Of a stretch of 64,000 nucleotides of DNA, positions 56,740-64,000 are shown piece after piece. A program made the position numbers and the translations under genes. Location: positions 620,001-684,000 of the forward strand of contig NZ_FRCH01000002.1 in the NCBI RefSeq assembly GCF_900142825.1. Direction: 5' to 3'. The notes beneath the pieces were generated by a model. The model worked only from the letters and a program-made list of their open reading frames with translations. It was not told the origin of the DNA and did no database searches. Numbering within the stretch: the stretch's first letter is position 1; the number at the start of each line of letters is the position of its first letter. Origin of the DNA: Rhodanobacter sp. OK091 (GTDB lineage Bacteria; Pseudomonadota; Gammaproteobacteria; Xanthomonadales; Rhodanobacteraceae).

Positions 56740-57362
56740 TGGGCTCGATCGTCGCCTTGTCGGGCATGCTCGATGCGCGACAGGTCTGGCGCGGCCGGGC
56801 CGTGCCCGTACCGGCAGGCGAGCAGCCGACCGGGTGGGCAGCACTGGATGCATCGCTTCCCGCGGGCGGCTGGCCGGCTGCCGCGCTTTCCGAAATCCTG
56901 CTGCCGATGGATGGCGTGGGCGAGCTTCGCCTGCTGCTGCCCACGATGGCGCGGCTCAGCCGCGGCAAACGTTCGGTGGTCGTCGTGGCGCCGCCGTATG
57001 CGCCCTGCGTGGCCGGCTGGCAACAGCACGGCGTCGACATGCGGCGGGTGGATATCGTGGCAGCGCCGGAAGCCGAGGTGTTGTGGGCTACCGAGCAATG
57101 CCTGCGCTCGGGCAGTTGCGCCGCCGTGCTGGCGTGGCCGCGCCAGGCCGACGACCGTGCGCTGCGCCGCTTGCAGGTGGCGGCCGACACGGGCAAGGCG
57201 TTGGCGTTCGCGTTCCGCGACCGCAGGCATCTCTCGAGCGCTTCGCCGGCGGCATTGCGGCTGGAGATCGAAACCGCGCCGCGTGCCCAGGTATGGGTGC
57301 GCAAGTGTCGTGGCGGCGCCGTGCCGGCGCAGCCTTTCGCGCTTCCGCGCGCATGGCATTGA
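56739..57362 (+). CDS. imuA: ImuA, RecA-like mutasome protein
   Basis: The 207-residue protein shares the truncated RecA/SulA-like fold of ImuA: GWAALDASLPAGGWPAAALSEILLP near the N-terminus and RSGSCAAVLAWP further on. A normal Walker A is missing. In other bacteria ImuA works with ImuB and DnaE2 in translesion synthesis. It overlaps the lexA stop by one base and lies 12 bp before imuB. Confidence 0.93.
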   Translation: MGSIVALSGMLDARQVWRGRAVPVPAGEQPTGWAALDASLPAGGWPAAALSEILLPMDGVGELRLLLPTMARLSRGKRSVVVVAPPYAPCVAGWQQHGVDMRRVDIVAAPEAEVLWATEQCLRSGSCAAVLAWPRQADDRALRRLQVAADTGKALAFAFRDRRHLSSASPAALRLEIETAPRAQVWVRKCRGGAVPAQPFALPRAWH

Positions 57363-57374
57363 TGGCTGGCGATC

Positions 57375-58781
57375 ATGTTGTGGGCCTGTGTATTGCTGCC
57401 GCATCTGGCACTGGATGGCATCCTCCGCCGTCGGGTTAGCGATGAGCCGCTGGTGCTGGTGGGCGGTGCCGTCAACGCGCGCAGCATCGTGGCGGTCAAT
57501 GCCTCGGCGCGTGATGCGGGCCTGCGGGTCGGCCAGCGCCTGACCGCCGCCCATGCATTGCTCGCGCGATTCGATACGTTGCCTTACGACCCACAGGCGG
57601 CCGATCGCTGGCAGCGATTCCTGGCGGCGGTTGCGTATCGCTACAGCTCCGAAGTGAGCCTGCTGCCGCATGCGATCGTGCTGGAGGTAAGCCGCAGCCT
57701 CGGCCTGTTCGGCCCATGGCTGCGATTCGAGTCCATGCTGCGTGCCGACTTCACCGCGCTGGGTTTTCGTCATCGCATCGCAGTCGCACCCACGCCGCAT
57801 GCGGCTTATGTGCTGGCCGGCATCGAGGATGGCCGGGCGGTGCTGGCGCAGGACGGGTTGCGCGATGCGCTGCGCGACGTGCCGATGCGCAAGAGCCGCC
57901 TGCCGGCCGTTGCCGTCGATGCCTTGTCGGGGATGGGCATTCGCACGCTGGGACCGTTGCTGGGATTGCCGCGCGATGGCCTGCGGCGCCGCTTCGGGGC
58001 CGGACTGCTGCAAGCCATCGATCGCCTGCTCGGCGAGCTGCCGGCCGGGCTCGACAGTTATCGTCCACCGGATGTGTTCGATCTTCGTATCGAACTGACG
58101 CATGAGGTGGAGAACATCGCCGCGCTGGTATTTCCGCTGCGTCGCATGACCGGCGACCTTGCTGCCTACCTGGCGGGCAGGGACGGCGGCGTGCAGCGGT
58201 TCGTGCTGCGGCTGGAGCATCGCGAAGGCAGGGCGACTGCGGTGAAGGTCGGCCTGCTGTCGCCGGAGCGCGACGCCGGCATGCTGTTCGAACTGGCACG
58301 CGGCCGGCTGGAACAGGTGCAGCTGCCCGAACCCGTATTGGGCTTGCGGCTGGTCGCACGCGATCTGCCGAACTTCGTGCCGGCCGGCCGCGACCTGTTC
58401 GACGAACGCCCCGCCAACGCGCTGCCGATCGAGCAACTGCGTGAGCGGCTGCGTGCGCGGCTGGGCGATCGCACCGTCTACCGGCTGGGCAGCACTACCG
58501 ACCCGCGTCCCGAACGCGCGCAGGCAGTGGCCGAACACGGCGGCGCCAACTACGAAGAGCCGCGTCCGCGCCCGACCTGGCTGCTCGATCGCCCGATTCC
58601 GCTGCGCGGTCCGGCGCCGCGCATCCTGGCCGGTCCCGAACGATTGGAAACCGGCTGGTGGGACGGCGCCGAAGCGTGCCGCGACTACTACGTGATCGAG
58701 ACCTCGCTGGGTCAGCACGCGTGGGCGTTCTGTCAGCCCGGCGAACAGAGCGGCTGGATGCTGCAGGGCTGGTTCGCATGA
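57375..58781 (+). CDS. imuB: ImuB, non-catalytic Y-family polymerase homologue
   Basis: The 468-residue product has the Y-family palm/fingers layout ([35 protein letters not shown]) but without the catalytic acidic residues, as is known for ImuB. The C-terminal part includes [11 protein letters not shown] and ends [30 protein letters not shown] in two stretches typical of the family. ImuB is thought to act as the hub that links the beta clamp, ImuA and DnaE2. dnaE2 follows 10 bp later. Confidence 0.93.
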   Translation: MLWACVLLPHLALDGILRRRVSDEPLVLVGGAVNARSIVAVNASARDAGLRVGQRLTAAHALLARFDTLPYDPQAADRWQRFLAAVAYRYSSEVSLLPHAIVLEVSRSLGLFGPWLRFESMLRADFTALGFRHRIAVAPTPHAAYVLAGIEDGRAVLAQDGLRDALRDVPMRKSRLPAVAVDALSGMGIRTLGPLLGLPRDGLRRRFGAGLLQAIDRLLGELPAGLDSYRPPDVFDLRIELTHEVENIAALVFPLRRMTGDLAAYLAGRDGGVQRFVLRLEHREGRATAVKVGLLSPERDAGMLFELARGRLEQVQLPEPVLGLRLVARDLPNFVPAGRDLFDERPANALPIEQLRERLRARLGDRTVYRLGSTTDPRPERAQAVAEHGGANYEEPRPRPTWLLDRPIPLRGPAPRILAGPERLETGWWDGAEACRDYYVIETSLGQHAWAFCQPGEQSGWMLQGWFA

Positions 58782-58791
58782 GCCTGCTTGT

Positions 58792-61700
58792 ATGAGTTCG
58801 TATGCCGAGCTGCATTGCCTGTCCGACTTCTCCTTCGGTCGCGGCGCATCCAGCGCGGGCGAGTTGTTCGAACGCGCGAAAGCATGCGGCTACGCCGCGC
58901 TGGGGATCACCGACGAATGCTCGCTGGCCGGCATCGTGCGTGCGCTCGAGGCATCGCGCGAAACCGGCGTGAAGTTGATCGTGGGCGCCGAATTCCAGCT
59001 CGACGATGGACCGAAGCTGGTGCTGCTGTGCGAGAACAAGCAAGGCTATACGGCGCTCTGCAGCCTGATCACGCGCGGGCGGCGGGCATCGAAGAAAGGC
59101 ACATATCGACTGACCCGCGCCGACATGGGCGATGGCTTGCCGGGCACGCTGGCCTTGTGGCTGCCCGGACTGCAACCGGACATCGCACAAGGCCGCTGGT
59201 TGCGCGCGACCTTCGGCGAGCGCGCTTGGCTGGCGGTGGAGCTGCATCGCGGGCCCGACGATGCAGCGCGCCTGCGCGACCTGCAGGCGCTGGGCCGCGC
59301 GCTCGATCTCCCGCTGGTGGCCAGCGGCGGCGTGCACATGCACGTGCGTCGCCGGCTGGCGCTGCAGCACACGCTCACCGCGATCCGGCATCGCGTGCCG
59401 ATCGCCGAGGCAGGTGCGCTGATCTTCCGCAACGGCGAACGCCACCTGCGCCGGCGCGACGCGCTGGCGGCGATCTATCCGGCGATACTTATGCACGAAA
59501 GCGTGTGCATCGCGGAACGCTGCACGTTCGACATGGCGGAACTTCGTTACGACTACCCGAAGGAGCTGGTGCCCAAGGGCCACAGCGCGACCAGCTGGTT
59601 GCGCCATCTGGTCGAGGCAGGCATGCGCTGGCGCTGGCCGGATGGCGCCAGCGACAAAGTGCGCAAATTGATCGATGCGGAACTGGCGCTGATCGAACTG
59701 AAAAGGTACGAATCGTTCTTCCTCACCGTGCATGACATCGTGCGCTTCGCGCGCGGCGAAGGCATTCTCTGCCAGGGCCGCGGCTCGGCCGCCAACTCCG
59801 CCGTGTGCTTTGCGCTGGGCGTGACCGAGGTGGATCCGGAAATCAATGACCTGCTGGTCGCGCGCTTCATCAGTGAGGACCGCGACGAGCCGCCCGACAT
59901 CGATGTCGATTTCGAGCACGAGCGGCGCGAGGAGGTGATCCAGCACATCTACACGAAGTACGGGCGCGAGCGCGCCGCGCTGGCCGCCACGGTGATCTGC
60001 TATCGCGGCCGCAGCGCGGTGCGCGACGTGGCCAAGGCGCTCGGCCTTCCGCTGGACCAGGTGGATCAGCTCAGCGATGTCTTTGCGCGTGGCTGGGGTG
60101 ACAGCACTGCCGAGGAACGCCTGCGCGAACAGGGTTTCGATCCGCACAGTCCGGTCATTCGCCGCGTGCTGAAGCTGACCCATGAACTGCTCGGCATGCC
60201 GCGGCACCTGTCGCAGCACGTGGGCGGTTTCGTGATTTCCAATGTGCCGTTGTACGAGATGGTGCCGGTGGAAAACGCGGCGATGCCGGATCGCACCATC
60301 ATCCAGTGGGACAAGGACGATCTGGACACCATGCGCATGCTGAAGGTCGATTGCCTGGCACTGGGCATGTTGACCTGCGTACGCAAATGCCTCGATCTGC
60401 TGCGCGCGCACGATGGCGTGGATCACACGCTGGCGACGATCCCGCCGGACGATGGCGCTACCTACGAGCTGATCCAGCGTGCCGACACGGTGGGTGTGTT
60501 CCAGATCGAAAGCCGCGCGCAGATGGCGATGCTGCCGCGGCACCGGCCGGCGAATTTCTACGATCTGGTGATTCAGGTGGCGATCGTGCGGCCTGGCCCG
60601 ATCCAGGGCGACATGGTGCATCCCTACCTGCGACGCCGTAACGGTGAAGAGCCAGTCGAGTATCCGTCCCAGGCTTTCAAGGAGGTACTGGAACGCACGC
60701 TCGGCGTGCCGCTGTTCCAGGAGCAGGTGATGAAACTGGCGATGGTGGCCGCGGACTTCAGCGCCGACGACGCCGACAAATTGCGTCGTTCGATGGCCGC
60801 ATGGAAGCGGCACGGCGGACTGGAGCCGCATCGCGAGAAGCTGATGCAAGGCATGCTACGCAACGGATACACGGCGGCTTTTGCCGATCGCATCTTCGAA
60901 CAGATCAAGGGTTTCGGCTCGTATGGCTTTCCCGAGTCGCACGCGGCCAGCTTTGCGAACATCGTCTATGCATCGAGCTGGCTGAAATGCCATCACCCGG
61001 CCGCATTCGCCTGCGCGCTGCTCAATTCGCAGCCGATGGGTTTCTACGCACCGAGCCAGATCCTGCAGGACGTGCAGCGTCATCGCGTGGCCGTGCGCCC
61101 GGTCGATGTGCGTTTCAGCGCCTGGGACTGCACGTTGGAAAACTGCGTGCTGGAAAAAGGCACGCTGGAAAAAGGCCGGCTGGAAAAAGGCAGGCGCGAC
61201 GCGGCCGGTTCGCATGCGATCCGGTTGGGTCTGCGCATGGTGCGCGGCTTTTCCGAAGCCGCCGCGCTGCGCCTGATGGCGGTGCGCCAGCAGCACGCCT
61301 CCGCCGACATCACCGACTTGTGCGCGCGTACCGGGCTCGATCGCAGGCATCAGGATCTGTTGGCGGATGCGGACGCGCTGCGCGGTCTGGCCGGCCATCG
61401 CCATCGCGCCCGCTGGGCTGTCGCCGGCGTCGAAGCACAGCTGCCGCTGTTCGGCATGGACAGCCCGGCCGAGCAGGTAGTCGCATTGCCGCTGCCCACG
61501 CAAGCCGAAGACACGCTGGCGGACTACGCGCGGCTGGGGCTGAGTCTCGGGCCGCATCCGCTGCGGCAGATCCGGGCCAGGCTGCGCGCGGCGCACTGCA
61601 TCGATGGAAAGACATTGCGCACCCGGCCGCACAACAGCCGCGTGCGGGTAGCCGGGCTGGTGACGTCGCGCCAGCAACCGCAGACGGCCAGCGGCATCAT

Positions 61701-61917
61701 CTTCGTGACCCTCGAGGACGAGCACGGCCTGGTCAACGTGGTGGTCTGGCGGCATGTGGCCGAAACGCAGCGCCGCGCGCTGATCGAGGCACGCCTGCTC
61801 GCGGTGGAAGGCCAATGGGAGCACGTGGACGGTGTCAGTCACTTGATCGCACATCGTCTTCAGGATCTGACCCCGTTGCTGGGTGCGCTGGATGCGCGGT
61901 CGCGGGATTTCCACTGA
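58792..61917 (+). CDS. dnaE2: Error-prone DNA polymerase DnaE2
   Basis: The 1041-residue polymerase III alpha homologue performs SOS mutagenic synthesis with ImuA and ImuB. It starts [17 protein letters not shown] (PHP domain), has the polymerase acidic motif [15 protein letters not shown], the [15 protein letters not shown] segment and a C-terminal OB-fold ([20 protein letters not shown]). A run of four 5-residue repeats (about residues 781-800, LEKG-type) lies in the region before the C-terminal domains and is unusual. It is the last gene of lexA-imuA-imuB-dnaE2 and converges on the MscS gene. Confidence 0.95.
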   Translation: MSSYAELHCLSDFSFGRGASSAGELFERAKACGYAALGITDECSLAGIVRALEASRETGVKLIVGAEFQLDDGPKLVLLCENKQGYTALCSLITRGRRASKKGTYRLTRADMGDGLPGTLALWLPGLQPDIAQGRWLRATFGERAWLAVELHRGPDDAARLRDLQALGRALDLPLVASGGVHMHVRRRLALQHTLTAIRHRVPIAEAGALIFRNGERHLRRRDALAAIYPAILMHESVCIAERCTFDMAELRYDYPKELVPKGHSATSWLRHLVEAGMRWRWPDGASDKVRKLIDAELALIELKRYESFFLTVHDIVRFARGEGILCQGRGSAANSAVCFALGVTEVDPEINDLLVARFISEDRDEPPDIDVDFEHERREEVIQHIYTKYGRERAALAATVICYRGRSAVRDVAKALGLPLDQVDQLSDVFARGWGDSTAEERLREQGFDPHSPVIRRVLKLTHELLGMPRHLSQHVGGFVISNVPLYEMVPVENAAMPDRTIIQWDKDDLDTMRMLKVDCLALGMLTCVRKCLDLLRAHDGVDHTLATIPPDDGATYELIQRADTVGVFQIESRAQMAMLPRHRPANFYDLVIQVAIVRPGPIQGDMVHPYLRRRNGEEPVEYPSQAFKEVLERTLGVPLFQEQVMKLAMVAADFSADDADKLRRSMAAWKRHGGLEPHREKLMQGMLRNGYTAAFADRIFEQIKGFGSYGFPESHAASFANIVYASSWLKCHHPAAFACALLNSQPMGFYAPSQILQDVQRHRVAVRPVDVRFSAWDCTLENCVLEKGTLEKGRLEKGRRDAAGSHAIRLGLRMVRGFSEAAALRLMAVRQQHASADITDLCARTGLDRRHQDLLADADALRGLAGHRHRARWAVAGVEAQLPLFGMDSPAEQVVALPLPTQAEDTLADYARLGLSLGPHPLRQIRARLRAAHCIDGKTLRTRPHNSRVRVAGLVTSRQQPQTASGIIFVTLEDEHGLVNVVVWRHVAETQRRALIEARLLAVEGQWEHVDGVSHLIAHRLQDLTPLLGALDARSRDFH
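61132..61191 (+). repeat. 15-bp tandem repeat inside dnaE2
   Basis: Four 15-bp units: the last three differ only in their first three bases, then share CTGGAAAAAGGC. The first (ACGTTGGAAAACTGC) is diverged. They encode [15 protein letters not shown] and RLEKG and keep the frame. Confidence 0.85.
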
Positions 61918-61933
61918 CAAAATCAGGGCGTTC

Positions 61934-63085
61934 TCAGGTCTCCTCGCGCAGGGGCCCACCGTCCTCCGGCGAGGGACTGTGCTGGGGTTCGGGGTTGTGC
62001 GGCATCGGAGGCTGCTCGGTCGGATGGCCGCTACGCTCCAGTTCACCGCGCCAGCGCGGCAATGCCTCCGGGTAGTTGGCCTGGACATAGGCGATGAGTC
62101 CTTCGCGCACGTGACAGCGCAGGTCCCAGCCGCGGCCGGAGTCGGATGCGCTGACCAGCGCGCGCAATTGCATGGCGCGTTCGTTGGCATCGGTCACCTG
62201 CAATACGCAGACACGGCCGTCCCATTCCGGTGCCTCGCTGCACAGCCGTTTCAGTTCCTCGCGCAACGGCGCCAGCGGCATGCGGTAGTCCAGCATCAGG
62301 AACACCGTGCCGATCAGCTGCGAGCCGGTGCGCGTCCAGTTCTGGAACGGGTTCTCGATGAACCAGTTGAGCGGCACCACCAGCCGCCGTTCGTCCCAGA
62401 TGCGCACCACCACATAACTGCCGGTGATCTCCTCGATGCGACCCCACTCGCCTTCGATGATCACTACGTCGTCCAACCGGATCGGCTGGGTCAGCGCGAT
62501 CTGCAAGCCGGCGATCAGGTTGCTCAGCACCGGCTTGGCGGCCAGCCCGATGGCCAGTCCGGCCACGCCGGCGGAGGCGAGCAGGCTGGCGCCGAGTTGG
62601 CGCACGCCGGGGATCGTCAGCAGAATGATCGACGCACCGATGACGATCACGATCACATCGACCGTGCGACCAAGCACGCGCACCTGAGTGACTACGCGGC
62701 GCGCCCGCAGGTTGTCGGCCACGTCCATCGGGTAGCGCCTGATCGCTGCGCCTTCGAGCGCACCGAGGCAGCGCACCGCCAGCCACGTGCTTGCCGCCAG
62801 CACGGCAATCAGCAGCATATGCTGCAACAGGGCAAACGAGGCGGATGGGGTCGCTGGCCAGACATGCATGGCGATGGTCAGCGTCAGCAGCGGCATCAGC
62901 CATTCCATCGGCGCGCTGGCGCGCCCCATGACGTCCGACGTCACCGGATGGCTTTTCGCCAGACGCCGCAACAACGCATAGGCCACAGCGCGAAGCGCGA
63001 CGGCCAGCAGCAGCCCGGCCACCACGGCCAGGCCAAACCGCATCCACGCGTTCTGCAGCCACAGTGTGGAGAGCTCATTCACCAT
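61934..63085 (-). CDS. Mechanosensitive channel, MscS family
   Basis: The 383-residue membrane protein has about five hydrophobic helices, the pore-lining helix (ASLLASAGVAGLAIGLAAKPVL) and the MscS beta domain (PIRLDDVVIIEGEWGRIEEI, VVVRIWDERRLVVPLNWFIENPFQNW). The topology is like YbdG/YnaI-type channels. The C-terminus carries a Pro/Glu-rich tail of about 40 residues. ATG 63085 is chosen; an in-frame TTG lies 12 bp upstream. A 48-codon gene ends 8 bp upstream of it. Confidence 0.92.
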   Translation of the reverse strand: MVNELSTLWLQNAWMRFGLAVVAGLLLAVALRAVAYALLRRLAKSHPVTSDVMGRASAPMEWLMPLLTLTIAMHVWPATPSASFALLQHMLLIAVLAASTWLAVRCLGALEGAAIRRYPMDVADNLRARRVVTQVRVLGRTVDVIVIVIGASIILLTIPGVRQLGASLLASAGVAGLAIGLAAKPVLSNLIAGLQIALTQPIRLDDVVIIEGEWGRIEEITGSYVVVRIWDERRLVVPLNWFIENPFQNWTRTGSQLIGTVFLMLDYRMPLAPLREELKRLCSEAPEWDGRVCVLQVTDANERAMQLRALVSASDSGRGWDLRCHVREGLIAYVQANYPEALPRWRGELERSGHPTEQPPMPHNPEPQHSPSPEDGGPLREET

Positions 63086-63093
63086 GAGCACGG

Positions 63094-63240
63094 TCAACCT
63101 TGGGGACCGGTGGCGGCCGGCGAGTTGTTATCGACCGGACGCGCTTCCTGATGTGTGACGCCGAGGTAGAAGCCGATGCCAAGTATCACAAGCAGCGCGA
63201 GCAGAAGGAACCAGAACGCCCAGCGGCGCTGAAGCTTCAT
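63094..63240 (-). CDS. 48-residue single-pass membrane protein
   Basis: The frame MKLQRRWAFWFLLLALLVIL opens at ATG 63240 after GAGGAAACCACC, a good ribosome binding site, and ends at TGA 63094. One hydrophobic helix (about 7-26) with a positively charged N-terminus gives an N-in orientation. The tail is short, polar and Pro/Asn-rich. It lies 8 bp upstream of the MscS gene on the same strand, so it may be a small channel partner (inference). No family is recognised. Confidence 0.7.
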   Translation of the reverse strand: MKLQRRWAFWFLLLALLVILGIGFYLGVTHQEARPVDNNSPAATGPQG

Positions 63241-63444
63241 GGTGGTTTCCTCGTCTTTGCAGGAACCTCGACCTGGGTTCGGCTGGACTTGGTACAGGCC
63301 GGCCTCGCGATGGGCGCGCTTCGCGCCGAACCGGACGGCCGCCTGCGCGACGCGGATACCATTGCAGCCTCATGGTTCACGTACCGTCAACAGCTCGGCC
63401 GCCATCGGCTCACACCGCGCTAACGAGCCAGATCACGAGCCAGA

Positions 63445-64000
63445 TCAGCGCAACCTCTGCGCAATCTTGTTGAGGTCCTGCCGCACGTCGTCGATGCCGG
63501 CCCACGGATCCGAGCGCAGCCGCGCCATCCGTTTGGGTGCGGAACGGATATCGAAGTCGTGTCCGCTCTTGAGCTTGCCCAGCTCGCTCCAGCGCAGCGG
63601 CATGGCCACCGGCGCTCCGCTGCGTGCGCGCAGCGAATACGATGCCACGCTGGTGGCGCCTCGGCTGTTGCGCAAGTAGTCCACGTAGATCTTGCCGCCG
63701 CGTCGCGCCTTGGCCGCGGTCGCGATGAAATCCAGCGGATGTGCCTGCGCCACGGTGGCTGCAAATGCTTGCGCGAAGTCCTTCACCCGCGGCCACGCGC
63801 AGCGCGGGTTCAGCGGAACGACGACGTGCAGGCCCTTGCCGCCGGTAGTACGCAGAAATGATTCCAGGCCGAGCTGCGTGAGCAGCTTGCGCATCAATCG
63901 TGCGGCTGCCACGACTCGCGGCCAGGCCACGTCGTCGCCGGGATCCAGGTCGAACACCACGCGATCGGCCAGGTCGGGTTGCTCGATGGTCGAACCCCAG
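63445..64000 (-). CDS. ligD: LigD-type polymerase/primase domain (C-terminal part, cut by window edge)
   Basis: The minus strand is open from the window edge for 184 codons. It begins WGSTIEQPDLADRVVFDLDP, includes TTGGKGLHVVVPLNPR and KIYVDYLRNSRGATSVASYS, and ends NKIAQRLR. These are conserved parts of the archaeo-eukaryotic primase domain of bacterial LigD, used in non-homologous end joining. In multi-domain LigD of this order the polymerase domain is C-terminal, so the ligase and nuclease parts, and any ku gene, would lie beyond the window. A stand-alone polymerase domain remains possible. Confidence 0.88.
   Translation of the reverse strand, partial: WGSTIEQPDLADRVVFDLDPGDDVAWPRVVAAARLMRKLLTQLGLESFLRTTGGKGLHVVVPLNPRCAWPRVKDFAQAFAATVAQAHPLDFIATAAKARRGGKIYVDYLRNSRGATSVASYSLRARSGAPVAMPLRWSELGKLKSGHDFDIRSAPKRMARLRSDPWAGIDDVRQDLNKIAQRLR

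Overview
The window is high-GC, gene-dense chromosomal DNA from a gammaproteobacterium, most likely Xanthomonadales and probably the Rhodanobacteraceae (Rhodanobacter, Dyella, Frateuria or a relative). Support comes from gene order (nudJ-mnmA-hflD, clpS-clpA-infA, serC-pheA-aroA, uvrC-pgsA-tRNA-Gly/Cys/Leu, recJ-prfB-lysS, smc-zipA), the aguA/aguB pair, and the lexA-imuA-imuB-dnaE2 mutagenesis cassette. The species call is inference; no rRNA gene is present.

Layout. 1-5.4 kb: tRNA thiolation, ClpAP adaptor and unfoldase, and initiation factor IF-1. 5.4-9.6 kb: an accessory phospho-signalling locus with two membrane-anchored FHA proteins, a transmembrane Ser/Thr kinase and a convergent LysM/TPR lipoprotein. 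9.7-16.8 kb: serine, phenylalanine and aromatic biosynthesis, KDO activation, nucleotide excision repair and phospholipid synthesis. 16.9-18.3 kb: four tRNA genes and an HU-like protein. 18.3-22.2 kb: a TraB-family protein, the agmatine-to-putrescine pair and a small exported protein. 22.3-33.2 kb: an ABC-F ATPase, recJ, a small SpoIIAA-like protein, asnB, prfB with its programmed frameshift, a repeat protein, lysS, a YciI protein and a BolA protein. 33.3-37.9 kb: smc and zipA.

37.9-56 kb is accessory. It holds a LuxR/RsaM-like/LuxI quorum-sensing set, a small fimbrial-like secreted protein, a seven-gene Wsp-like chemosensory operon ending in a REC-GAF-PAS-GAF-GGDEF(degenerate)-EAL protein, a remnant that looks like an IS3-family transposase, and an exported fucosidase/hexosaminidase pair. 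56-62 kb is the LexA-ImuA-ImuB-DnaE2 mutasome behind a perfect 13-bp inverted-repeat operator. 62-64 kb holds an MscS channel, a 48-residue membrane protein, and the C-terminal end of a LigD-type polymerase domain.

The most striking unadvertised element is at 27478-27654, immediately upstream of asnB. A 40-codon reading frame has 8 Asn codons in 11 (residues 24-34). It is followed by a 13-bp intrinsic terminator, and an 8-bp all-GC segment at the end of the reading frame is perfectly complementary to the terminator's 5' arm. This is the full architecture of ribosome-mediated transcription attenuation, here apparently sensing asparagine and controlling asparagine synthetase. I know of his, trp, thr, leu, ilv and phe leaders in proteobacteria but not of an established asn leader.
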